From an uncultured Clostridia bacterium (GTDB lineage Bacteria; Bacillota; Clostridia; Christensenellales; Pumilibacteraceae), in NCBI GenBank assembly GCA_934270565.1, contig CAKQPR010000016.1, positions 1 through 36,009 of the forward strand: a stretch of 36,009 nt of DNA, in the 5' to 3' direction. The notes under the pieces were generated by a model. It ran no database searches. It had not been told where the DNA came from and worked only from the letters and a program-made list of their open reading frames with translations. Both the position numbers and the translations under genes were made by a program. Each line of letters starts with the position of its first letter. Position 1 is the first letter of the stretch. Shown here one piece after another: positions 7,798 to 15,727 of this stretch.

Positions 7798-9342
7798 TTA
7801 CTCGGTTTTTTCGATCACGACGACCGTTTCTTCGACGATCGTTTCAGCCTCGTCCGCATCGTCCTCGTCGTCGGAGATCACTTCGCTTTCCGCATCCGGA
7901 TTATACTCAATCCCTTTGCGTTTGGCTATCAGCTTTTTAAAGTCGTTCGAGAAGAAGAATCCTGCCGCCATAATCACCGCGAACACGATAAGATAGCTCC
8001 AGATCTGACCGTTTGCGCTGTAACCTTTGAACGCGCAGTAGCACATAAAGCCGCAACAGATTACTCCCAGAGACGGCAGAACGAATCGCTTGACGGGGTG
8101 AAGGTCCTTGCACTTAACCATCATCGCGATAAACATCGGGATATAGAACAGATAAAGCGTGATAATGCAGACTTCGTCCGCTTCCCAGCACCAGAACGGA
8201 GCGATTTTGCCCGCGCCGAGCACGGTATTGTCGAAGAAGAACACCTGCCACTGGAACAGCCAGAAAACACTGAGAAGAAGTCCGATAATCGCCGAGTTGT
8301 TCGGCATATTCGTTTTTTCGTCAACCTGTCCGAAAAGCTGCGGAGCGGGTCCTTCGTTACGGACGGAAAGCGAATACATACCGCGGCAACAGCCGAGCAT
8401 AACGCCGTTTGTCGTTCCGAGGCAGGAAATCACTACGAACACCATAATAATCGTGCCCATAACGGGGCTGTTGAACAGCGCGGTGAACGCCGTTTGCGGC
8501 AAAGCGTCGCCGGCGGCAATCATATCGTTCGTAGACAAAACGCCCGAAATTCCGATAAAATACAGAACGTACACGGCGACTACGATAATCGCCCCGAATG
8601 TGAGCGCGATAGGCAGATTGCGTTTTCCGTTATGGAGTTCCGAATTTATCGAAGTCGCGATAATCCACCCCTCGTAAGCGAACGCAAACGCGCAGACTGC
8701 GGTGAAAATATTGTTTGTGACGGTTGTCGTCTTTTCCGGATTCGATATATCGGTTATCACGGAACCCGTAAGGTCGGAGGAGAACGCCTCGATCGTAAGT
8801 CCGTTTACAAGACCGACGATCGTTCCCACGACTGCCATAATAATAAGCGGCACCAACTTGATAAACGTAGCCGACACCTGAAACTTTCCGGCAATTTTTG
8901 GAGAAAGCGCGTTTACGGCGTAGCAACCGATAAGGATAAGCGCGGCAAACGTAAGGTGAACGGCGCCCGAAACGTCGTAGCCGAACAGTATACATATGTA
9001 TTGCGCCGTAACCCACGCAAGCGTTGAAGCAATTATCGGATAGTACATCGTGGTCATAAACCAGCCGACGTAATACGCAAAGCGCTTGCCCATAGTCGCC
9101 TCGGCGTAGTCCACTACTCCGTTGACTTTCTCGTACTTTGCGCCGAGCGTCGCGAAAACGAGCGAACAGATAAGCATAATCGCACCGACGATGCCGACGA
9201 CGAGCGCGGCAAGTCCGATATTCGCGCCGGTGTTCGAGAGAACCTTACCCGCCTTGAAGAACACGCCCGAACCGATAACGATACCGACAACCATACAGAT
9301 CGCGGTAAGAAGTCCGAACTTCTTGTGCAGTTTGTTTTTCAT
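7798..9342 (-). CDS. APC-superfamily amino acid permease
   Basis: A 514-residue protein with about twelve hydrophobic helices and the APC helix-1 motif GIVIGSGVFFKAG (about residues 20-32), which binds the amino-acid backbone. The N terminus is short and basic and the last 40 residues are strongly acidic (DAESEVISDDEDDADEAE). GGAGG lies just before the ATG. It is monocistronic, with its own promoter at 9517-9545, a long leader and a terminator downstream. The leader encodes a peptide with four Phe codons followed by a terminator-like hairpin, so the natural substrate may be phenylalanine or another aromatic amino acid. That is inference from the regulation, not from the transporter sequence. 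Confidence 0.85.
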   Translation of the reverse strand: MKNKLHKKFGLLTAICMVVGIVIGSGVFFKAGKVLSNTGANIGLAALVVGIVGAIMLICSLVFATLGAKYEKVNGVVDYAEATMGKRFAYYVGWFMTTMYYPIIASTLAWVTAQYICILFGYDVSGAVHLTFAALILIGCYAVNALSPKIAGKFQVSATFIKLVPLIIMAVVGTIVGLVNGLTIEAFSSDLTGSVITDISNPEKTTTVTNNIFTAVCAFAFAYEGWIIATSINSELHNGKRNLPIALTFGAIIVVAVYVLYFIGISGVLSTNDMIAAGDALPQTAFTALFNSPVMGTIIMVFVVISCLGTTNGVMLGCCRGMYSLSVRNEGPAPQLFGQVDEKTNMPNNSAIIGLLLSVFWLFQWQVFFFDNTVLGAGKIAPFWCWEADEVCIITLYLFYIPMFIAMMVKCKDLHPVKRFVLPSLGVICCGFMCYCAFKGYSANGQIWSYLIVFAVIMAAGFFFSNDFKKLIAKRKGIEYNPDAESEVISDDEDDADEAETIVEETVVVIEKTE

Positions 9343-9360
9343 TTTTGCCTCCGTGAAAAT

Positions 9361-9391
9361 AAAAAAGCCGAAAGGCGCTGACCGATCGGCT
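9361..9391 (-). terminator. Attenuator terminator in the permease leader
   Basis: On the minus strand AGCCGA (9391-9386) pairs with TCGGCT (9371-9366), followed directly by TTTTTTATTTT. It lies 20-50 bp before the permease start codon and there is no gene upstream for it to end, so it most likely acts as a regulated terminator. The stem is short (six pairs, with possible extra GG/CC pairing in the loop). Confidence 0.6.
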
Positions 9392-9429
9392 CAGATAACA
9401 AATTCGGATAAATTCGCACAAAATCGGTC
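9380..9429 (-). promoter_or_regulatory. Candidate antiterminator pairing
   Basis: On the minus strand GACCGAT (9429-9423), just after the leader-peptide stop codon, is perfectly complementary to ATCGGTC (9386-9380), which abuts and overlaps the terminator's 5' arm. A second, competing partner for CGGTCA is TGACCG inside the leader-peptide codons GTG-ACC-GCG. These arms are placed as in classical ribosome-controlled attenuation. Confidence 0.5.
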
Positions 9430-9431
9430 GG

Positions 9432-9488
9432 TTAAATTTTTCTCGCGGTCACCGCAAACTTAAAGACGCAAAATCGAACGAACATCAT
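9432..9488 (-). CDS. Phe-rich leader peptide (18 residues)
   Basis: The minus-strand frame ATG-ATG-TTC... encodes MMFVRFCVFKFAVTARKI and a TAA stop. A GGAG ribosome-binding site lies five bases upstream. Four of 18 residues are Phe (positions 3, 6, 9 and 11), evenly spaced. The stop codon lies immediately before the first antiterminator arm, so a ribosome reaching the stop would cover that arm. A ribosome stalled at the last Phe codon would instead cover the competing codons and leave the arm free. This matches the logic of amino-acid leader peptides such as those of trp and phe operons in Proteobacteria, which are uncommon in Firmicutes. The frame is small, so chance cannot be excluded. Confidence 0.55.
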   Translation of the reverse strand: MMFVRFCVFKFAVTARKI

Positions 9489-9516
9489 TTACTCTCCGTT
9501 GATGAATAATAAGTTT

Positions 9517-9545
9517 ATTGTAACATAAAAACAGTCAAAAGTCAA
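9517..9545 (-). promoter_or_regulatory. Promoter of the leader peptide and APC permease
   Basis: On the minus strand TTGACT (9540-9545) and TACAAT (9517-9522) are 17 bp apart. Transcription would start near 9510, giving a leader of about 170 nt that holds the small peptide and the hairpins. Confidence 0.75.
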
Positions 9546-9688
9546 CAAATTTTTCACACGGAATACATATATTTTACATTTATTCGGGAGAAATTCCGCT
9601 GTCGGCGTTATCGGCGCAAAAACAACGCGAGTACTTCCGAAAATACCGAAGTCCCGAAAGAAAAATAAAGATTTATTCCGTAGTTGTG

Positions 9689-9716
9689 TTGACGCGGAAT
9701 TTAACCGTGATATAAT
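9689..9716 (+). promoter_or_regulatory. Promoter towards the alpha-galactosidase
   Basis: TTGACG (9689-9694) and TATAAT (9711-9716) are 16 bp apart. A small hairpin (GGGTT/AACCC, 9728-9743) would stand at the 5' end of the transcript. The leader to the start codon is about 330 nt and contains repeat elements. Confidence 0.65.
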
Positions 9717-9764
9717 GTGTACGATCGGGGTTATATTAAACCCGCAGAAACATCCGCGAAACGG

Positions 9765-10044
9765 TGCGCGTCGGACACCCGCCCGCGGCTGTACGTTATG
9801 CAACGATCCGAGGGCGAACCGCCCTACCGTCGACTTCGCCGACAAATACGGTCGAAATAACAATAAGCCCATTCGTACATAATGTCATTTCGAGCGAAGG
9901 CGTAGCCGAAGTCGAGAAATCCCCTACATCAGAAACTATAACAAACGGAACGGTATGCCCCAAACACACGCCCGCGGTGTCTCATCGTCTCGCCCGCTCC
10001 TACCCGCAACGGGGAAATTTCACACAACAAATATTATTATTTTC
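9765..10044. repeat. Dispersed repeats inside the alpha-galactosidase leader
   Basis: Two elements lie between the promoter and the gene: the GATCCGAGGGCGAACCGCCC palindrome with its TCGACTTCGCCGA flank (9785-9860), and a hairpin element at 9891-9935 (GTCATTTCGAGCGAAGGCG...GAAATCCCC). They give the mRNA a long structured leader. An open frame crosses them into the gene from 9764, but I regard it as fortuitous. Confidence 0.7.
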
Positions 10045-10054
10045 GGAGGAAAAT

Positions 10055-12022
10055 ATGGACTTTTTAAGGAACGACAAACGTTTTTCGTTCAAGATCGACG
10101 GCGTTGACGCTTGGACGACCGACTACAACGCGACCGTAACGGAAAACGGCAATCGGATAACGACGAAGTACGAATTCGCAAACGGACTGATCGTCACGAA
10201 CGAAGCCGTAAAATACGAGAATTCGGGCGTTTATCGCTGGGTGAACACGTTCGAAAACGTTTCGGACGAGCCGACCGGAATTATATCCGAATTGTGGGAT
10301 TGCGACGTCGAACTGCCGATCGCACACGAAGCGGACAGAAAGTGGGTGGCTTATTTCCCCGACGTAAAAACCGCGACGAAAATTTACGCTCCCGCGGGGT
10401 CGGTCTGGAGCGCAAAGGAATTTTACTGCAATATCGACGAAATTTTCGAAAACGTCAGGACTAACCATATCTGCGCGGGCGAAACAAAGGAATTCAGAAC
10501 GAGCGGCGGCAGATCGAGCGAGGCACGCGCTCCTTTTTTCGATATCTATAAGGGCGACGAGGGGTATATTGCGGCGATCGGCTGGACGGGGCAATGGCTC
10601 GCGGACATACGGCGGACGAACGATTCGATAATTCTTCGCACCAAGATCGAAGATACGCATTTCCGTATTCTGCCGCGCGAAAAATTCCGCACTTCGTCGG
10701 TTGCGATTCTGCCGTACCGCAACGGTCGGGACAAGGCGCACAACGCTTGGAGACGGTTCGTAAAAGACGAGCTCTGCCCGCTCGGTAAGGGCGAACGCGA
10801 CGAATTCGCTCCGCTTTGCGCGGGGGTCTGGGGCGGTCTGCCCTCCCGCGAAGTGATCGAACGCGTCGGAAAATTCAGGGAATACGGCTTGCCGTTCGAA
10901 TACCTGTGGATAGACGCGGGCTGGTACGGTATCGACACCGAGCCGAGTCCGAACGAATTCGAGGGCGACTGGCCCAAGCACACCGGCGACTGGCGCGTGA
11001 GCCCGAAAATTCACCCGAACGGACTTAAAGACGTTTCGGAAGCGGCGCACAAAGCGGGATTGAAATTCCTGTTGTGGTTCGAGCCCGAGCGCGTAATCAA
11101 GACAACGCCCGTCGCGCTCGCCCACCCCGAATGGTTTTTCCGCGATTTCGGGCAACCGAACGACAATTTTCTGTTAAATCTCGGCAACGAAGAAGCGTGG
11201 ACTTATTGCTACGAAACGTTGAGCAATGCGATCCGCGAGCTCGGAATCGATTGTTATCGTCAAGATTTCAACATTTCGCCGCTCGGTTTCTGGCGCAACG
11301 CGGACGAATCCGACAGGCGAGGCATTTCGGAAATCAAGCATATCAACGGTATGTACAGGCTCTGGGACATCCTGCTTGCGGAATTTCCGCGGCTTCTCAT
11401 CGACAACTGCGCTTCGGGCGGCAGGCGGATCGATATCGAAACGCTCGGACGAAGCGTGCCTTTATGGCGAAGCGACGCGCAATGCCCCGCGAATTACGAC
11501 GTCAATTCGGTTCAGAATCACAACCTCGCGTACAACGCATGGGCGCCGTTTACGGGAACGGGTTCGGGGCGGATTTACGACGAATACCGCGTAAGAAGCG
11601 CGTATGCGGCGGCGCTTACGATGAATTACGCCTATTCCGAAACGGAAAATTTCTGCGACTCCGACGAGAAAATTTCGTTTATAAGGAAGTACGCGAACGA
11701 GTTTCTGAAAGTCCGCCCGTACTTTTCCGAAGACTTCTACCCGCTGACCGAAATCACCGAAAACGAGGACGTCTGGTGCGCGGCGCAGTTCCACCGCCCG
11801 AGCGTCGGCGACGGAATCGTGCAGGTTTTCCGCAGAGAAAACGCGCCATACGAAACCGCGCGATTTAATCTGAAGGAAATCGACGAAACGAAGAATTACG
11901 TTTTTACCGATTTCGACGGCGGCGAAGTTGCAATTTCGGGAAAAGAACTTGCGGAAAATGGTTTTTGCGTTACGATAAACGAAAAACGAAAAGCCAAAAT
12001 CTTCGGCTATAAACCGCTGTAA
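10055..12022 (+). CDS. GH36 alpha-galactosidase, cytoplasmic
   Basis: The 655-residue enzyme hydrolyses terminal alpha-1,6-galactose from raffinose-family sugars or melibiose. GH36 marks are present in order: an N-terminal beta-domain; LWIDAGWYG opening the barrel (about residue 289); KFLLWFEPERV (about 340); nucleophile Asp404 in CYRQDFN; the DNCASGGRRID substrate loop (about 450); and acid/base Asp474 in LWRSDAQ. The two acids are 70 residues apart, as in characterised GH36 enzymes. There is no signal peptide, so the substrate must be imported. The length is a little short of the usual 700-730 residues. GGAGG lies five bases before the chosen ATG. No sugar transporter is adjacent, which is unusual for such a gene. 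Confidence 0.9.
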   Translation: MDFLRNDKRFSFKIDGVDAWTTDYNATVTENGNRITTKYEFANGLIVTNEAVKYENSGVYRWVNTFENVSDEPTGIISELWDCDVELPIAHEADRKWVAYFPDVKTATKIYAPAGSVWSAKEFYCNIDEIFENVRTNHICAGETKEFRTSGGRSSEARAPFFDIYKGDEGYIAAIGWTGQWLADIRRTNDSIILRTKIEDTHFRILPREKFRTSSVAILPYRNGRDKAHNAWRRFVKDELCPLGKGERDEFAPLCAGVWGGLPSREVIERVGKFREYGLPFEYLWIDAGWYGIDTEPSPNEFEGDWPKHTGDWRVSPKIHPNGLKDVSEAAHKAGLKFLLWFEPERVIKTTPVALAHPEWFFRDFGQPNDNFLLNLGNEEAWTYCYETLSNAIRELGIDCYRQDFNISPLGFWRNADESDRRGISEIKHINGMYRLWDILLAEFPRLLIDNCASGGRRIDIETLGRSVPLWRSDAQCPANYDVNSVQNHNLAYNAWAPFTGTGSGRIYDEYRVRSAYAAALTMNYAYSETENFCDSDEKISFIRKYANEFLKVRPYFSEDFYPLTEITENEDVWCAAQFHRPSVGDGIVQVFRRENAPYETARFNLKEIDETKNYVFTDFDGGEVAISGKELAENGFCVTINEKRKAKIFGYKPL

Positions 12023-12039
12023 TCGACTTGAAATATAGC

Positions 12040-12430
12040 GGAACGCTTCTTTGCCCCGTCATCTCGAGCGTAGTCGAGAGATCTCGCGGGAGCGAAAACG
12101 ATCTCTGCGGAAAGGTACGCTTTAAATACTTGCCCGCAGGGGTTCCCTGTCGGCGGTCCGAGGGCGAACCGCCCTACCGTCGACAATGCCGACAAATAAG
12201 GTCGAAAATGTAATAACAGCGGGGTAGGCGGCGGGCTTCCGCAGGGGATTTCTCCGCTCCGCTCACGGCTTGCGCCGTTTCGCTTCGGTCGAAATGACAT
12301 TTAAAAGAGACAAAGATAACGATTGATAGAACAGGTAGGGGCGTTCCTCGTCCGCCCGCAAACCAAACGAACACGTTGTCATTTCGAGCGAAGGCGTAGC
12401 CGAAGTCGAGAAATCCCCTGCATCAGAAAC
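12040..12430. repeat. Composite dispersed repeat, reverse orientation
   Basis: After the alpha-galactosidase come a hairpin element (12058-12100, CGTCATCTCGAGCG...), the GGCGGTCCGAGGGCGAACCG palindrome (12152-12180), a second hairpin element (12241-12300, GGGGATTTCTCCGC...CGAAATGAC) and a third (12377-12420). From about 12150 to 12345 it follows the same order as 1570-1720 and is the reverse of 35615-35780. Confidence 0.7.
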
Positions 12431-12454
12431 AGAAACAATCGTACACGACTATTT

Positions 12455-12530
12455 AAGGCTTCCCCTTGGGGACCTGTCGCATAGCGACTGATGAGGGTTG
12501 TATTATACGTTGAGTTTGTCATAACCCGAC
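12455..12530. mobile_element. Truncated MITE-like element (one half)
   Basis: AAGGCTTCCCCTTGGGG, then GTCGCATAGCGACTGATGAG and GTTTGTCATAACCCGAC, match the left half of the full element at 33278-33428. The right half, with its inverted end, is missing. Loss of one end would make the copy immobile. Confidence 0.65.
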
Positions 12531-12543
12531 GAATTTAAAATTC

Positions 12544-12576
12544 AAAAGAGACCGACGGTATGCGACGGTCTCTTTT
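12544..12576. terminator. Bidirectional intrinsic terminator
   Basis: An 11-bp stem AAAAGAGACCG / CGGTCTCTTTT encloses an 11-nt loop. It can end both the alpha-galactosidase transcript and the convergent M20 peptidase operon. Confidence 0.85.
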
Positions 12577-12615
12577 GTTGTTAGAATTTTGGTTATATGC
12601 CGACGACGTTCCGTA

Positions 12616-14064
12616 TCAGCACTGCTCCATGAGGCGGATATAGAAAGCGGCGGTTTTGCGGATCGTTTCGAGCGGAACGCGTTCGTCGTTGCCGTGGATA
12701 AGTCCGCGTTCGGTCTTGCTAAGAGCCATTGCCGAGAAGCGGTAAACCTTGTCCGAAATCGGGCCGTAATGGCGGGAGTCGGAGCAAGCGACCATAAGGT
12801 ACGGAGACACGAGCGCGTCCGTCCATGTACCGGCGACGGCGGCGCGGACCTTATCCCAAGCCGCGCAGTCGGTGGACGAAATACGCGAAGGGTTCATACC
12901 GTGGAGCGTTTCGACTTTGACGTCGGGATCGCCCACGAGCTTTTCGATACGGTCGCGCACGGACTGAACGGTGTCGCCCTCGACAAGGCGAAGGTTTGCG
13001 ACCATGGAAGCTTCGGGGGGAAGAACGTTCGAGCCCTTCGAGCCGCTCATCTGAGTGAAAGCAACGGTCGTGCGCATGAGCGCGTTGAGCTCGCCGCCCT
13101 TTTTCCTGCTCATTTTGTCGAGAAGTCCGCCGAACAGCCACATATTCGCGAAAACGAGGCGAAGTCCGAACGACGAATATCTGCCGAGCGTATCGAACAT
13201 TTCCGCCGCGGGTTTGGAAATATGGCACTTGAAGGGGTGATCTTCGACCTTGACGCAAGCGGCGGAAAGTTTGCCGACCGCGGTGTGAGCCGGAGGAGCG
13301 GAAGCGTGACCGCCCGCGCCCTTGACTTCGAATTTAATTTCGGTCATGCCCTTTTCGGCGATACCGATAAGCGCGCAGTTCTGTTTTACGCCGGGGAAAA
13401 CGTCGGATACGACCGCGCCACCCTCGTCGATAACGAGCGCTGGGGTAATTCCCTCGGCTTTGAATTTTTCCACGATAGCGGGAGCGCCGTTACCGTTGAC
13501 TTCCTCGTTGCCGCCGAACGCAAGGTAAATGTCGTTCTTCGGCTTGAAGCCTTTGGAAAGCAGGTTTTCGGCGGCTTGCATAACGCCGTTGAGCGTGCCT
13601 TTGGTATCGAGCGTACCTCTACCCCAAAGCACGTCGTCCTCGATAATTCCCGCGAACGGCTCTTTGCTCCACTCGCTCTCGACGACCGAAACGACGTCGT
13701 AATGAGCCATAAACACGGACGGTTCTTTGTCCGATTCACCCTTGATCTTGAAAAGAAGCGCGCGGTCGTTCACCTTGGTAAACTCGGCGTTTTTCGCAAC
13801 GTTCGGGAACGCCTCGAACAGGTATTTTTCGAATTTTTCGAACTCTTTTTCGTCCTCTTCCGCGCGGTTTTTGGACGAAACGGTGCAGATACGGATCATA
13901 TTCTGAAGGTCCTTAACCGCCTTGTCGCCGTCGAATTCCGGTTCGGGAAGGACGGGAGCTTTGTACGGCTTCGGCTTGAACGCGCACGCTCTGCCGATGA
14001 TTACGGCAAGGAAAAGTACGAGCGCCGCCGCTACCGCGATAATGAGAATCAACCACCATTCCAT
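12616..14064 (-). CDS. Membrane-anchored M20-family metallopeptidase
   Basis: The 482-residue protein begins with one helix (about residues 4-25), then an M20 di-zinc hydrolase domain. Metal ligands are visible: His121 and Asp123 in AHYDVV, the bridging Asp153 in GRGTLDTKG, the catalytic and ligand Glu187-Glu188 in GGNEEVNG, Asp213 in VIDEGG and His457 in LIHGNDE. A dimerisation domain (about 235-345, with GAGGHASAPP) is inserted. The overall plan is that of the carboxypeptidase S / PM20D1 branch, which cleaves or forms N-acyl amino acids or short peptides. The anchor's topology is not certain, and the domain may face either side. It is the third gene after two membrane proteins, 21 bp behind the second, so it probably shares their transcript and may process what they transport. 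Confidence 0.88.
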   Translation of the reverse strand: MEWWLILIIAVAAALVLFLAVIIGRACAFKPKPYKAPVLPEPEFDGDKAVKDLQNMIRICTVSSKNRAEEDEKEFEKFEKYLFEAFPNVAKNAEFTKVNDRALLFKIKGESDKEPSVFMAHYDVVSVVESEWSKEPFAGIIEDDVLWGRGTLDTKGTLNGVMQAAENLLSKGFKPKNDIYLAFGGNEEVNGNGAPAIVEKFKAEGITPALVIDEGGAVVSDVFPGVKQNCALIGIAEKGMTEIKFEVKGAGGHASAPPAHTAVGKLSAACVKVEDHPFKCHISKPAAEMFDTLGRYSSFGLRLVFANMWLFGGLLDKMSRKKGGELNALMRTTVAFTQMSGSKGSNVLPPEASMVANLRLVEGDTVQSVRDRIEKLVGDPDVKVETLHGMNPSRISSTDCAAWDKVRAAVAGTWTDALVSPYLMVACSDSRHYGPISDKVYRFSAMALSKTERGLIHGNDERVPLETIRKTAAFYIRLMEQC

Positions 14065-14085
14065 AAAAGTTTTACCTCCACGATA

Positions 14086-14895
14086 TTACTCGTTTTCGTC
14101 CTCGGTCGCTTCGTCCGCAAGCGTTTCGATAGTTTCGACCGCTTCGGTTTCGGCTTCGATTTCTTCTACCGCTTCCACGCCTTCGGGCGTTTCGTCGGCT
14201 ACGACCTCGGGAGCCGCAACGGGCGCGGTATCGCCGAGGAAACCTTTCTTATACATAATACGAGAAGTAACGATCGCGACGATCGCGCCGACGGGAACCA
14301 TGATGCTGACAAGCTTGGAAAGCGGCGGGATGCAGATAAAGAGAATAAGCATCAGAATTACCGGAACGATAGCGATCTTCCAGTTTTTCGAGATGTAAAC
14401 AACGCCCAAGCCGCCGAAAAGCGCGGGAAGAATGTTCGCGAACGCGGGAGTAAGGACTTTGCTTTCGAGCACGGGCGTGAGCGGTACGATAAGCGCGACG
14501 CCGAGCGCGATGATAAGCATCGTAACGATACTCGAAACCGCGGTGGAAATGGTCGAAATAATTTCGCCCTCTTCGCTGCTCGCCTTAACGCCCGCGTCGT
14601 CGATACACGAAATCGCGCAGGGAACTTTGAGGTTAGACAGGTTTCCGGTGACGAACGCAAGGTACGAACTGCCTGCGCCGAGCATGGGGATATAGGTTAT
14701 CATTTCGATGATACCGACCGTCCAGAAAATGGGAGCTACGGCAAGAAGTCCTTTGCCTACGCCCGCCCAGTCGGGCATCGTCTGGAAGATTATCGACAGG
14801 AGCACGGGGAAAAGGATAATCGCGGCGGCGGCGATAAGTCCGAGCCAGCGACCCCAGAAGTGCGTTCCTTCCATATAAGTCATTTTCTTTTTCAT
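14086..14895 (-). CDS. Polytopic membrane protein, partner of the DUF5058 protein
   Basis: The 269-residue protein has about seven hydrophobic segments. Its last 50 residues are very acidic and Val/Glu/Thr-rich (ETPEGVEAVEEIEAETEAVE), presumably cytoplasmic. It starts at the ATG at 14895, whose first base is the last base of the upstream stop codon (TAATG). AGGAGG lies nine bases before that ATG, so it is translationally coupled to its neighbour. I do not recognise a named family, though the mixture of small residues and helix-breaking Pro/Gly suggests a transporter-like fold. Together with the upstream protein it may form a two-subunit permease. Start codons at 14901 and 14895 are both possible; the latter is better spaced. 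Confidence 0.75.
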   Translation of the reverse strand: MKKKMTYMEGTHFWGRWLGLIAAAAIILFPVLLSIIFQTMPDWAGVGKGLLAVAPIFWTVGIIEMITYIPMLGAGSSYLAFVTGNLSNLKVPCAISCIDDAGVKASSEEGEIISTISTAVSSIVTMLIIALGVALIVPLTPVLESKVLTPAFANILPALFGGLGVVYISKNWKIAIVPVILMLILFICIPPLSKLVSIMVPVGAIVAIVTSRIMYKKGFLGDTAPVAAPEVVADETPEGVEAVEEIEAETEAVETIETLADEATEDENE

Positions 14896-15644
14896 TACCA
14901 TACTCCTCCTACGATAAGCTGAGTGATGGGTATAGCGGCAGCCATACTCGCGAGCATGCTGATGGGAAGCGCGTAATCGCCCATCCACTTCCAGTTAAAC
15001 TTCTTCATAAGTAATCCGCAAACAGCCATAACCGCGGCGGAAACGAGCATTACGAACACGGGAATCCAGCCGGAAAGTCCTTTGGAAACGTCGCAGAAGA
15101 TGAACCCGAGGAACGCGGAAATCATACCCATAAACAAAGCCGTAACGAGGATATCGCCCCATTTGCGGTCCTTATTCTGGATCTTCATAAGTCCGCCCTC
15201 GATATTCTTACAGAAAAGCGGAACGCCGATGATCCCGGGGATAATGCCGAGCGTCATAACGATAGCGACCGTTATGTACTGCTCTGCCGTAATTCCTCCG
15301 ATGACTTCCGCAAGCTTTGCAAACGACGTACCGATCGCGTCGAGCGCGTTTGCGGCGGCGGTCTGCTCGTAGGTAAGCGAGCCTATGACGCTGAGGCGAA
15401 GCCACGGAAGCGGCAAGCCGAGCGCGCGGGAGAGCGCGATTACGCCGAGCAGTATGGAGACGGCGGGCGCGATCGTAAAGACTGCGGCTTTTTTGATCGT
15501 GCGCTTGACTACGCCCATATCCATACCCTTTTCCTTCGCCCGTTTAATCGCGCGGACGAGGAAGAACACGGACTGCCCGAGGACTATGAGCAGAACGATC
15601 CCCACCAGCACGAAAATAATCGGGTGGTTTACACTGAATTCCAT
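14895..15644 (-). CDS. DUF5058-family membrane protein
   Basis: This 249-residue protein has about six membrane helices. It carries the pattern I associate with DUF5058: a first helix ending in a basic loop (FLVRAIKRAKEKG), a second segment ending AVSILLGVIALSRAL, then PLPWLRLSVIGSLTYEQTAA. The function of the family is unknown; genes of this kind often sit beside M20 peptidases. AAGGAGG lies upstream of the ATG. It heads a three-gene set with a coupled membrane protein and an M20 peptidase. The only segment separating it from pfkA is a terminator, leaving no room for a conventional promoter closer than pfkA itself. Confidence 0.75.
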   Translation of the reverse strand: MEFSVNHPIIFVLVGIVLLIVLGQSVFFLVRAIKRAKEKGMDMGVVKRTIKKAAVFTIAPAVSILLGVIALSRALGLPLPWLRLSVIGSLTYEQTAAANALDAIGTSFAKLAEVIGGITAEQYITVAIVMTLGIIPGIIGVPLFCKNIEGGLMKIQNKDRKWGDILVTALFMGMISAFLGFIFCDVSKGLSGWIPVFVMLVSAAVMAVCGLLMKKFNWKWMGDYALPISMLASMAAAIPITQLIVGGVW

Positions 15645-15679
15645 AAAAACCTCCTTGGTTTTCGTTTAGCTACTTGTTT

Positions 15680-15718
15680 AAAAGACAAGGCGAACACGGG
15701 TCGTGCCGCGATCGCCTT
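15680..15718 (-). terminator. Intrinsic terminator after pfkA
   Basis: On the minus strand AAGGCGA pairs with TCGCCTT, with an inner CACG/CGTG stem, and is followed by TGTCTTTT. It lies 10 bp after the pfkA stop and 36 bp before the DUF5058 start, so that operon may depend on read-through or on a promoter within pfkA. Confidence 0.75.
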
Positions 15719-15727
15719 TGACTGCGG

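Noticed and set aside
7492..9027. Open frame of about 510 codons opposite the APC permease
   Set aside because: It begins in a dispersed repeat and then mirrors the permease; no family features.
9440..9460. T-box-like GCGGTGACCGCG in the permease leader
   Set aside because: It resembles the T-box core only loosely, and there are only about 55 nt between it and the promoter, too few for the T-box specifier stem. The small peptide and hairpins explain the leader better.
9764..10054. 97-residue extension of the alpha-galactosidase
   Set aside because: It is encoded by dispersed repeats, and a strong ribosome site marks the later ATG.
12589..14922. Open frame of more than 770 codons on the plus strand
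   Set aside because: It is antisense to the M20 peptidase and its neighbour, has no family pattern and results from the GC-biased codon use of the real genes.
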